Below are positions 26,042 through 34,732 of a stretch of 64,000 nucleotides of DNA, piece by piece. This stretch comes from G965215145 sp965215145 (GTDB lineage Bacteria > Bacteroidota > Rhodothermia > Rhodothermales > JANQRZ01). The notes below the pieces were generated by a model. It was not told the origin of the DNA. It ran no database searches and was given only the letters and a program-made list of their open reading frames with translations. A program made the position numbers and the translations under genes. The DNA is taken from NCBI GenBank assembly GCA_965215145.1, contig OZ244038.1:3224001-3288000 (forward strand), in the 5' to 3' direction. The first letter of the stretch is position 1. The number at the start of each line of letters is the position of its first letter.

Positions 26042-26380
26042 GCGGGATCGCAGGCGCGGGTAGTTCGCGGGGATGCGCGGGGCATCGGCACCGACTCAAC
26101 CAAAGCACATGCCAGTTGCGTGCGTCCCCTGCCTGATTTGGCCTAGCCTCCATCTCTAACCGCGCCCGTTCGTCCAGGGGTCATCGGAATCGACCACCTG
26201 CGCCTCCGTCTCGCCCCCGTACGCTAGCTTGCAGGCTCTCCCTCAGCCGGAGTCCGATTCGTAACGGACGGCACCCGTCACTGAAGTTTCACCGGCTTCC
26301 ACGAAGGGGTTGGTTGCCCATCTTTGAGGCGGGGGATATATTCGACCCCTGCCCGCTCGGCGCCGCCTGTGCGCCACCCC
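26042..26380. other. 339-bp intergenic region before tRNA-Val
   Basis: No convincing gene. The last 70 bases hold the tRNA promoter (26314-26344). The rest lacks clear dyads or repeats. Confidence 0.5.
26314..26344 (+). promoter_or_regulatory. Candidate promoter of tRNA-Val
   Basis: TTG at 26314-26316, 20 nt, TATATTCG at 26337-26344, then 36 nt to the tRNA. Spacing matches the Bacteroidota sigma-A consensus. Confidence 0.6.
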
Positions 26381-26454
26381 GGGCCCTTAGCTCAGTTGGT
26401 TAGAGCGCACGCTTGACATGCGTGAGGTCACTGGTTCGAATCCAGTAGGGCCCA
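26381..26454 (+). tRNA. tRNA-Val (GAC anticodon)
   Basis: A 74-nt cloverleaf: acceptor stem GGGCCCT/AGGGCCC (seven perfect pairs), D-arm with AGCTCAGTTGGTTAGAGC, anticodon stem CACGC/GCGTG with loop TTGACAT (anticodon GAC, reading GUC and GUU), T-arm with GGTTCGAATCC. The discriminator is A and CCA is not encoded, so it must be added after transcription. It stands alone, with its own promoter and terminator. Confidence 0.97.
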
Positions 26455-26456
26455 CT

Positions 26457-26494
26457 AGCCCTTCCGCGGCAGATTGCGGAAGGGCTTTCTTTCG
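26457..26494 (+). terminator. Intrinsic terminator of tRNA-Val
   Basis: Perfect 11-bp stem AGCCCTTCCGC (26457-26467) with GCGGAAGGGCT (26476-26486), followed by TTCTTTC, two bases after the tRNA. Confidence 0.85.
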
Positions 26495-26705
26495 TATCGG
26501 TGGCGCTCGCTTCTTCGCCCCGAGTGAGCGCGGGGATCTTGGTTCGGGGTTGGCGCTCGCCGGAGCCGGCGCAGACAGTCTCGGACGTGCGCCTTGAGAT
26601 CCTTCCCTCGTTCATTCAGGGCGAGGCGGACGCCAGACGCTGTAGGGCGCGCGTTTCCGCCGCGCTCGTCGTCTTCCTCCGCCGGCTCGGGTAAGGATTA
26701 AGGAG

Positions 26706-26736
26706 CGGGGGCGGGCCCCTCGGCGGCCCGCCCCCG
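26706..26736 (-). terminator. Hairpin after the TPR/T9SS gene
   Basis: Perfect 12-bp GC stem CGGGGGCGGGCC (26706-26717) with its complement (26725-26736), located 22 bp past the stop of the gene ending at 26758; on that strand it is followed by CTCCTTAATCCTTACC. Confidence 0.65.
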
Positions 26737-26757
26737 TCCCCGGCCCTGCGCGCCCCC

Positions 26758-28925
26758 CTACCGGAGCAGCGTGAGCCGGCGCGTGAAGGCCGCGCCGCCC
26801 TTGGTCGTGAGGTGGGCGAGGTACGTCCCGTCCGCCAGCCTCGCCCCGTCGAGCACGGCTCGGTGCCGGCCCGCCGCGACCTCCCCGTCGACGAGGCGGG
26901 CGACCTCGCGCCCGAGCACGTCGTAGACCACGAGCCGCACGCGGGCGGCCTCGGGGAGGTCGAAGCCGAGCGTGGCCCGGCCGCTCGTCGGGTTCGGGAA
27001 GGCGGCGTGGAGCGCCACCTCCGTCGGCAGCGCCGCCGACGAGGCTACCGCCTCCGCCTCGACTACCGGCCATGGCGCTCCATAACTCGCCGCGACCGAC
27101 TCGGCGGAGGTCAGTGCATCCGTGGCGACCGTACCCCCTGCCGCTCGCGGTCGCTCGCGGCTGTCCCCCTTCGCAAGGGGGACAGCTTGGCTCGTGCCTG
27201 AGCGCAGCGATGCTGGAAGTCCCGCTTGCGGGGCGCGAGCCGAGCGGGGGGTACTCACCGCGTCACCGGCCGCTACCCCGCCTTGCGCCGCCTGGCGCGC
27301 CGTCGGCTGGCTCACCGTCAGCGCGAAGACCTCTGCGTCCACCGAGCCCGACGGGAATTGCCCGATCACGAGGCGGTACGTGTAGACCCCCGCCGGTGTG
27401 CTCGACGGCACCGCCTGCGTGTAGCTCCCGGCTATCGTTCCCCCGCCCGGCAGCGTGCCCGAGCGGATGCGCCCCTGCACCACCTGCCCCGTGCTCGTCT
27501 CGGCGACGAAGTAGAGGTCGCCGGAGACCGGCGAGGGCGTGTTGTTCGTGATGGCGTAGGCGAAGGAGACGGAGCCGCCGGGGGCGACCGTCAGCGGGGT
27601 CGTGGGCGTCGCTTCGAGGTCGTAGTCGGCGACGGCCTGCTGGCGCTCGACCGAGCCGATGTCGCAGGCCTGGTCGTCGCGGGGGAGGCCGCGCTGGTCG
27701 GTGTCGGGGCAGGTGGCCGCGCTGCCGGCGTCGACGAGGGGGCTGCCGAGCTCGGGGAGGTGGGTGAACGTCGGGCCGCCGTTGTCGGCGAGGGGGCCGA
27801 GGAGCGGGTCGCCCGCGAGGTTGCCGTCCTGGCCCGGCGTGATGCAGGTGCCATCCTCGACGAGCGTGTGCAACGCTGTGACGGTGCCAAAGCTGTTGGA
27901 GCAGTCGAGCTCCGTGTTACCGGCGACGACACTGTTATCCAGCATCAGCGCGGCCCCGTTCCCGATCCCCTCCCCCATGTTCCCAAACACAGTCTCTCCG
28001 TTCTCCTCCTGCACCGCCCGCGCCCTCCGGTACGATGCGAGCGCCGCATCGAGGTCGCCGAGCCTCCCGTGCACCATCCCCATCCGGGTGTGGACCACGA
28101 CCACCTTGCCCGGGTCCGGGAGCCCCTCGCGGACCGGGAGCGCCCGGCGGAGGAGCCCGAGCGCGGCGGCGTAATCGCCCTGGTAGTAGCGGATGAGGGC
28201 GAGGTCGGTGAGCCCGTAGGCCATCCCGCCGAGGTCGTTCTCGGCCTCGAAGTAGCCGAAGCCCCGCTCGATGTGGCGGGCGGCGGTGGCGTAGTCCCCC
28301 TCGTAGCGGTACGTGTTGCCGACGTTGTGGTGACCCGCCGCCACGCCGCGCGCGTCGCCGAGCCGCTCGCTGAGAGCAAGCGAGGTCTGGAACGCCCGCC
28401 GGGCCTCGCCCCACTCGCCCTGCCGGTTGAGCACGAAGCCGAGGTTGGTGAGCGCCCGGGACCGCCCGGCGTCGTCCCCGGTCGTCTCGTACAGCGCGAT
28501 GGCCCGCTCGAACGACCGCTGAGCCTTCTCGGTGCCCCCGTCCGGTTCTCTGCCATCCCTTCGAGGAGAGCGGCATTGCCGAGCGCCTGCGGGCTGCTGA
28601 TCGCGGTCAGCCGTTCGGCCGTGGCCCGGACGGCGTCCAGGTCCCCCCGGTAGAAGTGGGCCTGGCCGAGCCGGAGTAGGAGGCGCGTTCGGAGCTCGGG
28701 GTCGGGTTGTCGGTCGAGGGCGGCGAGCGCCTCGTCTCCGTAGTCCAGAGCGCGCTCGGGCGCGTCGCGGTGGGTGGCCTCGACGAGGTCGGCCAGCAAC
28801 GTCAGCCGCTCGGCGCCCTCCGCCCCGGTGAGCCGCGCCTCCAGGCTGTCCACGGCGGAGTGCGCCCCGGCCGGGGAGGCCAGGCTGAGGACCGCGACGA
28901 GGAGGGCCCAGACGCGCAGGCGCAC
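26758..28925 (-). pseudogene. Frameshifted TPR protein joined to a choice-of-anchor / T9SS sorting C-terminus
   Basis: The start (GTG at 28925, giving MRLRVWALLVAVLSLASPAGAHS, a signal peptide) opens a TPR-rich protein; the frame breaks at a run of five C at 28535-28539 on the plus strand and resumes in the next frame, where one extra base would give a continuous ENRTGGTEKAQRSFERAIALY. TPR helices continue to about 28000. At about 27960-27980 the sequence changes abruptly to the last part of a choice-of-anchor Q beta-helix (LDNSVVAGNTELDCSNSFG, GDPLLGPLADNGGPTFTHLP, CDIGSVE), then an Ig-like region and a C-terminal T9SS sorting domain ending RRLTLLR. Normally TPR sensors and choice-of-anchor proteins are separate families, so this is a chimera from recombination, or a local assembly error. 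Upstream of it, 28926-29161 holds no clear gene. Confidence 0.65.
27131..27254. repeat. MITE-like inverted-repeat element inside a coding region
   Basis: About 124 bp bounded by GTACCCCCTGCCGCTCGC and its imperfect inverse ending GAGCGGGGGGTAC, with an internal hairpin CTGTCCCCCTT-CGC-AAGGGGGACAG near 27161-27185. It lies within the open frame of the T9SS-tailed protein and is translated as a Ser/Arg/Ala-rich linker between the Ig-like region and the sorting domain. Confidence 0.6.
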
Positions 28926-29141
28926 GTGGCGAGGAGGATCGAGGGGAAGGCTAAGCGAGGTTAGGCGCTCTACGTGAGCGATAGACGCTGGTCGGAATGC
29001 ACCCGCTGCGTCCAAGGAAGAAACGACCCCGAGCGGTACCCCGCAAGGTAGGGGGCACGCTGGAGGTCGGCGGCGCTATCATCCGTGCGGCGGGCGCATC
29101 CGCGTCCGCCCCACCGGAGTTGGCCGCCGGGTAGGCCGCCC

Positions 29142-29165
29142 ATGAAGTCCGTCAGCGCCAGATGA
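29142..29165 (+). CDS. Possible 7-residue upstream ORF overlapping the K+ channel start
   Basis: ATG AAG TCC GTC AGC GCC AGA TGA: encodes MKSVSAR, and its TGA overlaps the channel ATG (ATGA at 29162-29165). The first 18 bases are nearly the same as the first 18 of the channel gene (ATGAAGTTCGTCAGCGTA), so it looks like a micro-duplication of the start region. It might couple or attenuate translation. Confidence 0.25.
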   Translation: MKSVSAR

Positions 29166-30868
29166 AGTTCGTCAGCGTACAGCTCTCCTACTTCCTCAGC
29201 GACCGGGACGTCCGCCGCAACGTCCGCTCGCTGTTGAAGTACGTGGCGTTCGTGAGCGCGGTGATCGTGCTCTTCGCCGTGGTGTTCCACTTCATCATGC
29301 TCTACGAGGGCAAGGAGCACTCGTGGGTCACGGGGTTCTACTGGACGCTCACGGTGATGAGCACGCTCGGCTTCGGGGACATCACGTTCGAGAGCGACCT
29401 CGGCCGGCTCTTCAGCATCCTCGTCCTGCTCTCGGGGGTCGTGCTGCTGCTGATCGTGCTGCCGTTCGCGTTCATCCGGTTCTTCTACGCGCCGTGGCTC
29501 GAGGCGCGGCTCCGGCTGCGGGCGCCGCGCGAGGTCCCGCCGGGCACGGAGGGGCACGTCGTGATCTGCGCCTACGACTCCATCGCCCCGAACCTCATCC
29601 GGCGGCTCGAACGGGCAGGCATCCCGTACTTCGTCCTGGAGGAGGACGCCGAGACCGCCGTGAACCGGCATGTCGAGGGCACCTCGGTGATCCTCGGCGA
29701 GGTCGACAGCCGGGTGACCTACGAGGCGCTGCGCTTGGCCGAGTCCCGGATGGTATTCGTCAACCGCGAGGACACCGTCAACACGAACATCGTCCTGACC
29801 ATCCGGGAGGTGGAGCCGGAGGAGCCCGTCGTGGCGGTCGCCAACCACGAGGACTCGGTGGACGTGCTCGAGCTCAGCGGGGCCACCCGCGTGCTGCCGC
29901 TCAAGAAGTGGCTCGGCGAGCAGCTCGCTAACCGGGTCAGCGCGCTCCACGCCGGGCTCAACGCCATCGGCCGGTACGAGGACCTCCTCATCGCCGAGCT
30001 CCCCGTGCTCCACACGCCCCTGGCGGGGAAGACCGTCCGGGAGACGCGGCTCCGCCGGAGCACGGGCGTGAGCATCATCGGGGTTTGGGAGCGCGGGCGC
30101 CTGCTCTCGGTCCGGCCGAACCGGCCGCTGACCGACTCCAGCGTCCTCGTCGTCGTCGGGACCGAGGAGCAGCTCGGCGCCCTCGACGACCTCCTCATCA
30201 TCTACAACGTCAACCCGAACCCCGTCGTCGTGATCGGCGGCGGCCGGGTCGGGCGAGCGGCGGTGCGGGCGCTGCGCCAGCGGGGGGCCCCGGTGAACCT
30301 CGTCGAGCAGGAGGCCGCGCTGTGCGAGCGGCTCGCCGAGACGTGCAACGAGGTCTTCGCCGGCAACGCGGCCGACTACCACCTCCTCACGCGGGCGGGC
30401 ATCCTCGGCGCCCCCTCGATGGTGCTGACGACGAACGACGACGCCGTCAACATCTACCTCGCCTCGTACTGCCGCCGGCTGAACCCCGAGCTCCGCATCG
30501 TCAGCCGGATCACGCACGAGCGCAACGTCGAGGCCATCCACCGCGCCGGCGCCGACTTCGTGCTGAGCTACGCCTCGCTCGGGGCGGAGGCGGTCTTCTC
30601 GATCCTCCAGGGCAAGGAGCTCCTCATGCTCGGCGAGGGGGTCAACCTCTTCTCGGCCCCGCTGCCGCGCTCGCTCCGGGGGAAGGCGCTGGCCGAGACC
30701 GGGATCGGCGCGCGCACCGGGCTGACCGTGATCGCCCTCCAGCGCAACGGGGAGGTCAGCACCGACCTCACGGGGGACACGGTGCTCACCGCCGACACAC
30801 AGCTGCTCATGCTCGGCGACGACGAGCAGCAGCGGGACTTCGCCAAGCTCTTCGGCGCCCGCGCCTGA
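29162..30868 (+). CDS. Potassium channel with two RCK/TrkA domains
   Basis: A 568-residue protein. Two membrane helices (about 25-48 and 82-108) enclose the pore with a selectivity filter STLGFGD near residues 67-73. Two TrkA-N/RCK modules follow: one near 125-240 (HVVICAYDSIAPNLIRRLERAGIPYFVLEEDAE) with its TrkA-C part to about 335, the second near 350-465 (NPVVVIGGGRVGRAAVRALRQRGAPVNLVEQE) with a TrkA-C part to the end. The second has the intact GGGRVG nucleotide-binding glycine motif; the first is degenerate (CAYDSIA). Such channels are tetramers gated by nucleotides or Ca2+. A short upstream ORF overlaps the start. Confidence 0.9.
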   Translation: MKFVSVQLSYFLSDRDVRRNVRSLLKYVAFVSAVIVLFAVVFHFIMLYEGKEHSWVTGFYWTLTVMSTLGFGDITFESDLGRLFSILVLLSGVVLLLIVLPFAFIRFFYAPWLEARLRLRAPREVPPGTEGHVVICAYDSIAPNLIRRLERAGIPYFVLEEDAETAVNRHVEGTSVILGEVDSRVTYEALRLAESRMVFVNREDTVNTNIVLTIREVEPEEPVVAVANHEDSVDVLELSGATRVLPLKKWLGEQLANRVSALHAGLNAIGRYEDLLIAELPVLHTPLAGKTVRETRLRRSTGVSIIGVWERGRLLSVRPNRPLTDSSVLVVVGTEEQLGALDDLLIIYNVNPNPVVVIGGGRVGRAAVRALRQRGAPVNLVEQEAALCERLAETCNEVFAGNAADYHLLTRAGILGAPSMVLTTNDDAVNIYLASYCRRLNPELRIVSRITHERNVEAIHRAGADFVLSYASLGAEAVFSILQGKELLMLGEGVNLFSAPLPRSLRGKALAETGIGARTGLTVIALQRNGEVSTDLTGDTVLTADTQLLMLGDDEQQRDFAKLFGARA

Positions 30869-30965
30869 GCACGGCCGCCGCCCCACGCCGCTCCCCCCAC
30901 CGGCCCTTGCGGCGGCGAGCCCGCAGCGGTATCGTTAGCGTGGGTCCCACCCCTCTCCGCCCGCC

Positions 30966-33900
30966 ATGCGCTGCTCCGCCCTGCTCGCCCTGCTCGCCTC
31001 GTCCTTTCTCGGCCTCACGGCGGCGGCGCAGGCGCCCACCGAGGAGGCGAAGGCCCACCTCCAGCGGAACGCCTTCCGTTACGGCCTCACCGCCGCTGAC
31101 CTCGCAGACCTCGTGGTGACGGACACGTACGCGAGCCGCCGCTCCGGTACCACACACGTCTACCTCCGCCAGCGCGCCGGCGGGATCGAGATCGCGGAGG
31201 CCAACTTCACCGTCGCCCTGGACCGGGGCGGGCGGGTGTTCCACAGCGCCGGGCGCGGCGCGGCGGGCCTCACCGCGCGAGGGCTCGCCGAGGCCCCGGC
31301 CCTCGGGGCGGAGGCCGCGGCCGCGGCCCTCGCCCGCGACGCGGGCCTCCGGCCGACGGCGCCCTTCCGGGTGACGGCCTCCGAGGGCGTGGGGCCGCCG
31401 CGGCTCCGGCTCTCCGAGGGGGGCGTGGCGCAGGAGCCGCTGCGGGCCCGCCTCGTCTACCACCTCGACGCGGCCGACCGGCTCCACCTCGCCTGGGAGG
31501 TCGGGCTCTACGAGCGGGACCGGCCACACTACTGGCTCGGGTACGTGGACGCCCGCACCGGGCAGGTCCTCGAACGAGCCGACCTCGTCGTGCACGACCG
31601 GTTCGGCCCGCCCGGCCCGGCGCAGCAGGCGGCGGCCGAGGGGGAGACCCTTCCGCGCATGGGGCCGCTCCCGGAGGCACCTCCCGTGGCCCCGCTGGCG
31701 GACGCCCCGCTGGCGGGTGCTCCGCTGGCGGGTGCTCCGCTGGCGGACGGCCTCTACCGCGTCTACGCCCCGCCGGCCGAGAGCCCGTCGCACGCCTCCC
31801 CCGCCCCGCCGGCCGACGGCCGCGCCCTCGTCGCGGCCCGGCCGGACCCGCTCGCCTCGCCCCTCGGCTGGCACAGCCAGACGGACGGGGTCGAGCCGGA
31901 GTTCACCGCCACGCGGGGGAACAACGTCCACGCCTACCCCGACCGGAGCGACAACAACCGACCCGACGGCGACGGCGCGCCCGACGGCGGCCCCGGCCTC
32001 GTCTTCGACTTCCCCCTCGACCTCGCCCAGGACCCCCGCCTCTTCGCGCCGGCGGCGGCGACGAACGTGTTCTTCTGGTCGAACGCCGTCCACGACCTCC
32101 TCTGGCACTACGGCTTCGACGAGCCGGCCGGCAACTTCCAGCAGAAGAACTACGGCCGCGGGGGCGAAGGCGGCGACGCCCTCCGGGCCGAGGTCCACGA
32201 CGGCGGCGGCCTCAACAACGCCAACTTCGCCACGCTCAACGACGGCACGGCGCCGCGGATGCAGATGTACCTCTGGGACTACGGGGGCCCCCTCCGCGAC
32301 AGCGCCTTCGACAACGGCATCATCCTCCACGAGTACGCCCACGGCCTCTCGAACCGGCTCGTCGGCGGGCCGGCCACCATCAACTGCCTCCGCACCTTCC
32401 AGGTCCTCGAGCAGATGGGCGAGGGCTGGAGCGACCACCTCTCGGTCCTCCTCACCATGCGCCCCGGCGACACCCGCGCGACGCCCCGCGGGGTCGGCAC
32501 CTTCGTCCTCGGTCAGCCCCCCTCCGGCTCCGGCACCCGCGAGTACCCCTACGCCGCGGACCTCGGCGTGAACCCCCTCACCTACGGCGACACCCGGACG
32601 ATGACGGCGCCCCACCGCGTCGGCACCGTCTGGGCGACGATCCTGTGGGAGGTGACGTGGGACCTCATCGAGGCCCGCGGGTTCGACCCCGACTTCTACC
32701 GCGCCGACGGCACGGCCGGCAACCAGGTCATGCTGAACCTCGTGGTGGAGGGGATGAAGCTGGCGCCCTGCGAGCCCGGCTTCGTGGACGCCCGCGACGC
32801 CATCCTCGCCGCGGACCAAGCCCTCTACGACGGCCGCCACACCGACCTCCTCTGGGCCGCGTTCGCCCGCCGCGGCCTCGGCGTCGGGGCCGAGCAGGGC
32901 TCGTCGCTCGTCAACACGGACAACGCCGCGGAGTTCACCGTGCCCGAGGCCATCCCGCCGGCCCCGATCACGGACCTCGCGGCGGCGCCGGCCCCGCTCG
33001 GCGCTGCCGTCTCGTGGACGGCCACGGGCGACGACGGCCCCGCCGGCACCGCCAAGCGCTACGACGTCCGGTACTCGGCCGACGGCCCGATCCTCACCGA
33101 CGCCGCGTTCGCGGCGGCGCGGCGGGTCGAGGACGCCCCCCGTCCGCGCCCGGGTGGGGCCGAGGAGCACCTCGTCATCCTCGACCTCGGGTTCGCGGCG
33201 CGGTACCACTTCTCCGTCCGCGCCATCGACGACAGCGGTAACCCCTCCGGCCTCTCGAACCCGGCCTCGACGACGACGCTCGCGGCCCCGGCCGCCGTGG
33301 TGCCGCGGGCGCCCATCGCCGCGACGGCGCCGAGCGGCGGGCACGCGACGGCGGAGCTCTCGGTCGGGAACGACGGCCCGAGCGACCTCCTCTACGCCGT
33401 CGTGTTCGACGACCCGCCGCAGGAGGGCGGCTCCCTCGCCGGGCCCCTCGCCCTGCCTGGGCGAGACCGGGGGGCGCCAGGCGCCCTCCAACGCGGCGGG
33501 CCCGACGCCTTCGGCTACACCTGGATCGGCTCCGACGACCTCGGCGGCCCGCGGCCCGGCTTCGTGGACATCTCGGGGACCGGGGCCGGCATCGCGTTCG
33601 AGGACTACGGCGCCCGCCTGCGGCTCCCGTTCGCCTTCCCCTTCTACGGCGCCCCCCACCGGGACGTGACCGTGTGGGAGAACGGCTTCCTCCAGTTCGG
33701 CCCGCCGTCGCCGTTCTTCTTCATCTTCCACAACCGCCCCATCCCCGACCCCAACCCGCCCAACAACCTCGTCGTCCCGTTCTGGGACGACTTCGACTAC
33801 GAGCGCGGCGGGAAGGTCTACCACCAGGACCTCGGCGACGGCCGGTTCGTGGTGCAATGGACGGAGGTGGAGCAGAGCGGGCCGGAGGGGCCGCCGACGG

Positions 33901-34604
33901 GGCGCTACACGTTCCAGGTCGTGCTCCACGAGAGCGGGAAGATCCTCTTCGAGTACGAGGAGATGGAGGGCGACCTCGAGAGCGCCACCGTGGGCGTCGA
34001 GGCGGCGGGCGCCTCCGACGGTCTCGGGATCGTCCACAACGGCCCCGGCATCCGCAGCGATTTCGCCGTGCGGATCCTGGCGCCGTGGGCCTCGGCGGAC
34101 CCGCAGGAGGGCCGGCTCGCCTCGGGCACGGCGGAGCCGGTGGTGCTGCGGTTCGACGCCGTCGGCCTCGCGCCCGGCCAGTACGCGGCCGAGATGCGGG
34201 TCGCCACGAACGACCCGGCCGCCCCCGCCGTCGCGATCCCGCTCTCGCTGACGGTGACGCCGCCAGGCGCCGCCGCCGCTACGAACCCGGACCCCAGCGG
34301 GCTCGACGCCGCCGGACTCGACTTCGCCGGCCCGTACCTGTTCGTCGGGCCGAGCCCGAACCCGTTCGGCGCGGCCGGGCGGACGGCGCGGCTCACCCTC
34401 GCCGTGGCGGAGGCGCAGGACGTGCAGGTGGGGGTCTACGACCTCCTCGGCCGGCGGGTCGCGCTCCTCCACGACGGCGCCCTCCCGGCGCGCGCCCCCG
34501 AGGCGTTCGTCCTGGACGGGGCCCCGCTGACGAGCGGCACCTACGTCGTCCGGATCACGGGAGAGACCTTCGCCGCGACGCGCCGGGTGACGCTGCTGCG
34601 CTGA
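30966..34604 (+). CDS. M36 (fungalysin-type) zinc metallopeptidase with T9SS sorting domain
   Basis: A 1212-residue secreted protein. Signal peptide (MRCSALLALLASSFLGLTAAAQA), an FTP/propeptide region to about 210, a spacer with four 5-residue repeats (PLADA/PLAGA), and the M36 catalytic domain (about 300-660) with zinc motif H455-E-Y-A-H459 and the downstream glutamate in EQMGEGWSDHLS. A fibronectin-like region follows (about 660-770), a beta-sandwich segment with GFVDISGTGAGIAFEDYGARLRLPFAFPFYG, a repeat-poor region, and the T9SS type A sorting domain (PSPNPFGAAGRTARLTL ... YDLLGRRVALLHDG ... YVVRITGETFAATRRVTLLR). It is a probable extracellular protease for nutrient scavenging. Confidence 0.93.
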   Translation: MRCSALLALLASSFLGLTAAAQAPTEEAKAHLQRNAFRYGLTAADLADLVVTDTYASRRSGTTHVYLRQRAGGIEIAEANFTVALDRGGRVFHSAGRGAAGLTARGLAEAPALGAEAAAAALARDAGLRPTAPFRVTASEGVGPPRLRLSEGGVAQEPLRARLVYHLDAADRLHLAWEVGLYERDRPHYWLGYVDARTGQVLERADLVVHDRFGPPGPAQQAAAEGETLPRMGPLPEAPPVAPLADAPLAGAPLAGAPLADGLYRVYAPPAESPSHASPAPPADGRALVAARPDPLASPLGWHSQTDGVEPEFTATRGNNVHAYPDRSDNNRPDGDGAPDGGPGLVFDFPLDLAQDPRLFAPAAATNVFFWSNAVHDLLWHYGFDEPAGNFQQKNYGRGGEGGDALRAEVHDGGGLNNANFATLNDGTAPRMQMYLWDYGGPLRDSAFDNGIILHEYAHGLSNRLVGGPATINCLRTFQVLEQMGEGWSDHLSVLLTMRPGDTRATPRGVGTFVLGQPPSGSGTREYPYAADLGVNPLTYGDTRTMTAPHRVGTVWATILWEVTWDLIEARGFDPDFYRADGTAGNQVMLNLVVEGMKLAPCEPGFVDARDAILAADQALYDGRHTDLLWAAFARRGLGVGAEQGSSLVNTDNAAEFTVPEAIPPAPITDLAAAPAPLGAAVSWTATGDDGPAGTAKRYDVRYSADGPILTDAAFAAARRVEDAPRPRPGGAEEHLVILDLGFAARYHFSVRAIDDSGNPSGLSNPASTTTLAAPAAVVPRAPIAATAPSGGHATAELSVGNDGPSDLLYAVVFDDPPQEGGSLAGPLALPGRDRGAPGALQRGGPDAFGYTWIGSDDLGGPRPGFVDISGTGAGIAFEDYGARLRLPFAFPFYGAPHRDVTVWENGFLQFGPPSPFFFIFHNRPIPDPNPPNNLVVPFWDDFDYERGGKVYHQDLGDGRFVVQWTEVEQSGPEGPPTGRYTFQVVLHESGKILFEYEEMEGDLESATVGVEAAGASDGLGIVHNGPGIRSDFAVRILAPWASADPQEGRLASGTAEPVVLRFDAVGLAPGQYAAEMRVATNDPAAPAVAIPLSLTVTPPGAAAATNPDPSGLDAAGLDFAGPYLFVGPSPNPFGAAGRTARLTLAVAEAQDVQVGVYDLLGRRVALLHDGALPARAPEAFVLDGAPLTSGTYVVRITGETFAATRRVTLLR
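31692..31751 (+). repeat. Four 15-bp tandem repeats in the M36 peptidase gene
   Basis: Four head-to-tail units CCGCTGGCGG(A/G)(C/T)G(C/G)(C/T) encoding PLADA, PLAGA, PLAGA, PLADG between propeptide and catalytic domain. Units two and three are identical, suggesting recent expansion; copy changes would keep the frame. Confidence 0.85.
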
Positions 34605-34617
34605 CGCGCTGGACTGG

Positions 34618-34650
34618 GCTCGGGGCCGCGCGGTCCGGTCGGCCCCGTTT
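34618..34650 (+). terminator. Hairpin after the M36 peptidase gene
   Basis: Stem CGGGGCCG (34621-34628) and CGGCCCCG (34640-34647) followed by TTTCAC, 16 bp after the stop codon. Confidence 0.6.
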
Positions 34651-34732
34651 CACGCGGTCCTCAAGGAGCCGGGCGGAGCGCCGGGGCCGCCGGGGCGGTA
34701 TCGTCTCGTTCCCCCCTCCCGCCCCCCGCCCC

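Noticed and set aside
30807..34472. Antisense open frame of about 1221 codons opposite the M36 peptidase
   Set aside because: High GC gives long shadow frames; the plus-strand protein has signal peptide, zinc motif and sorting domain.
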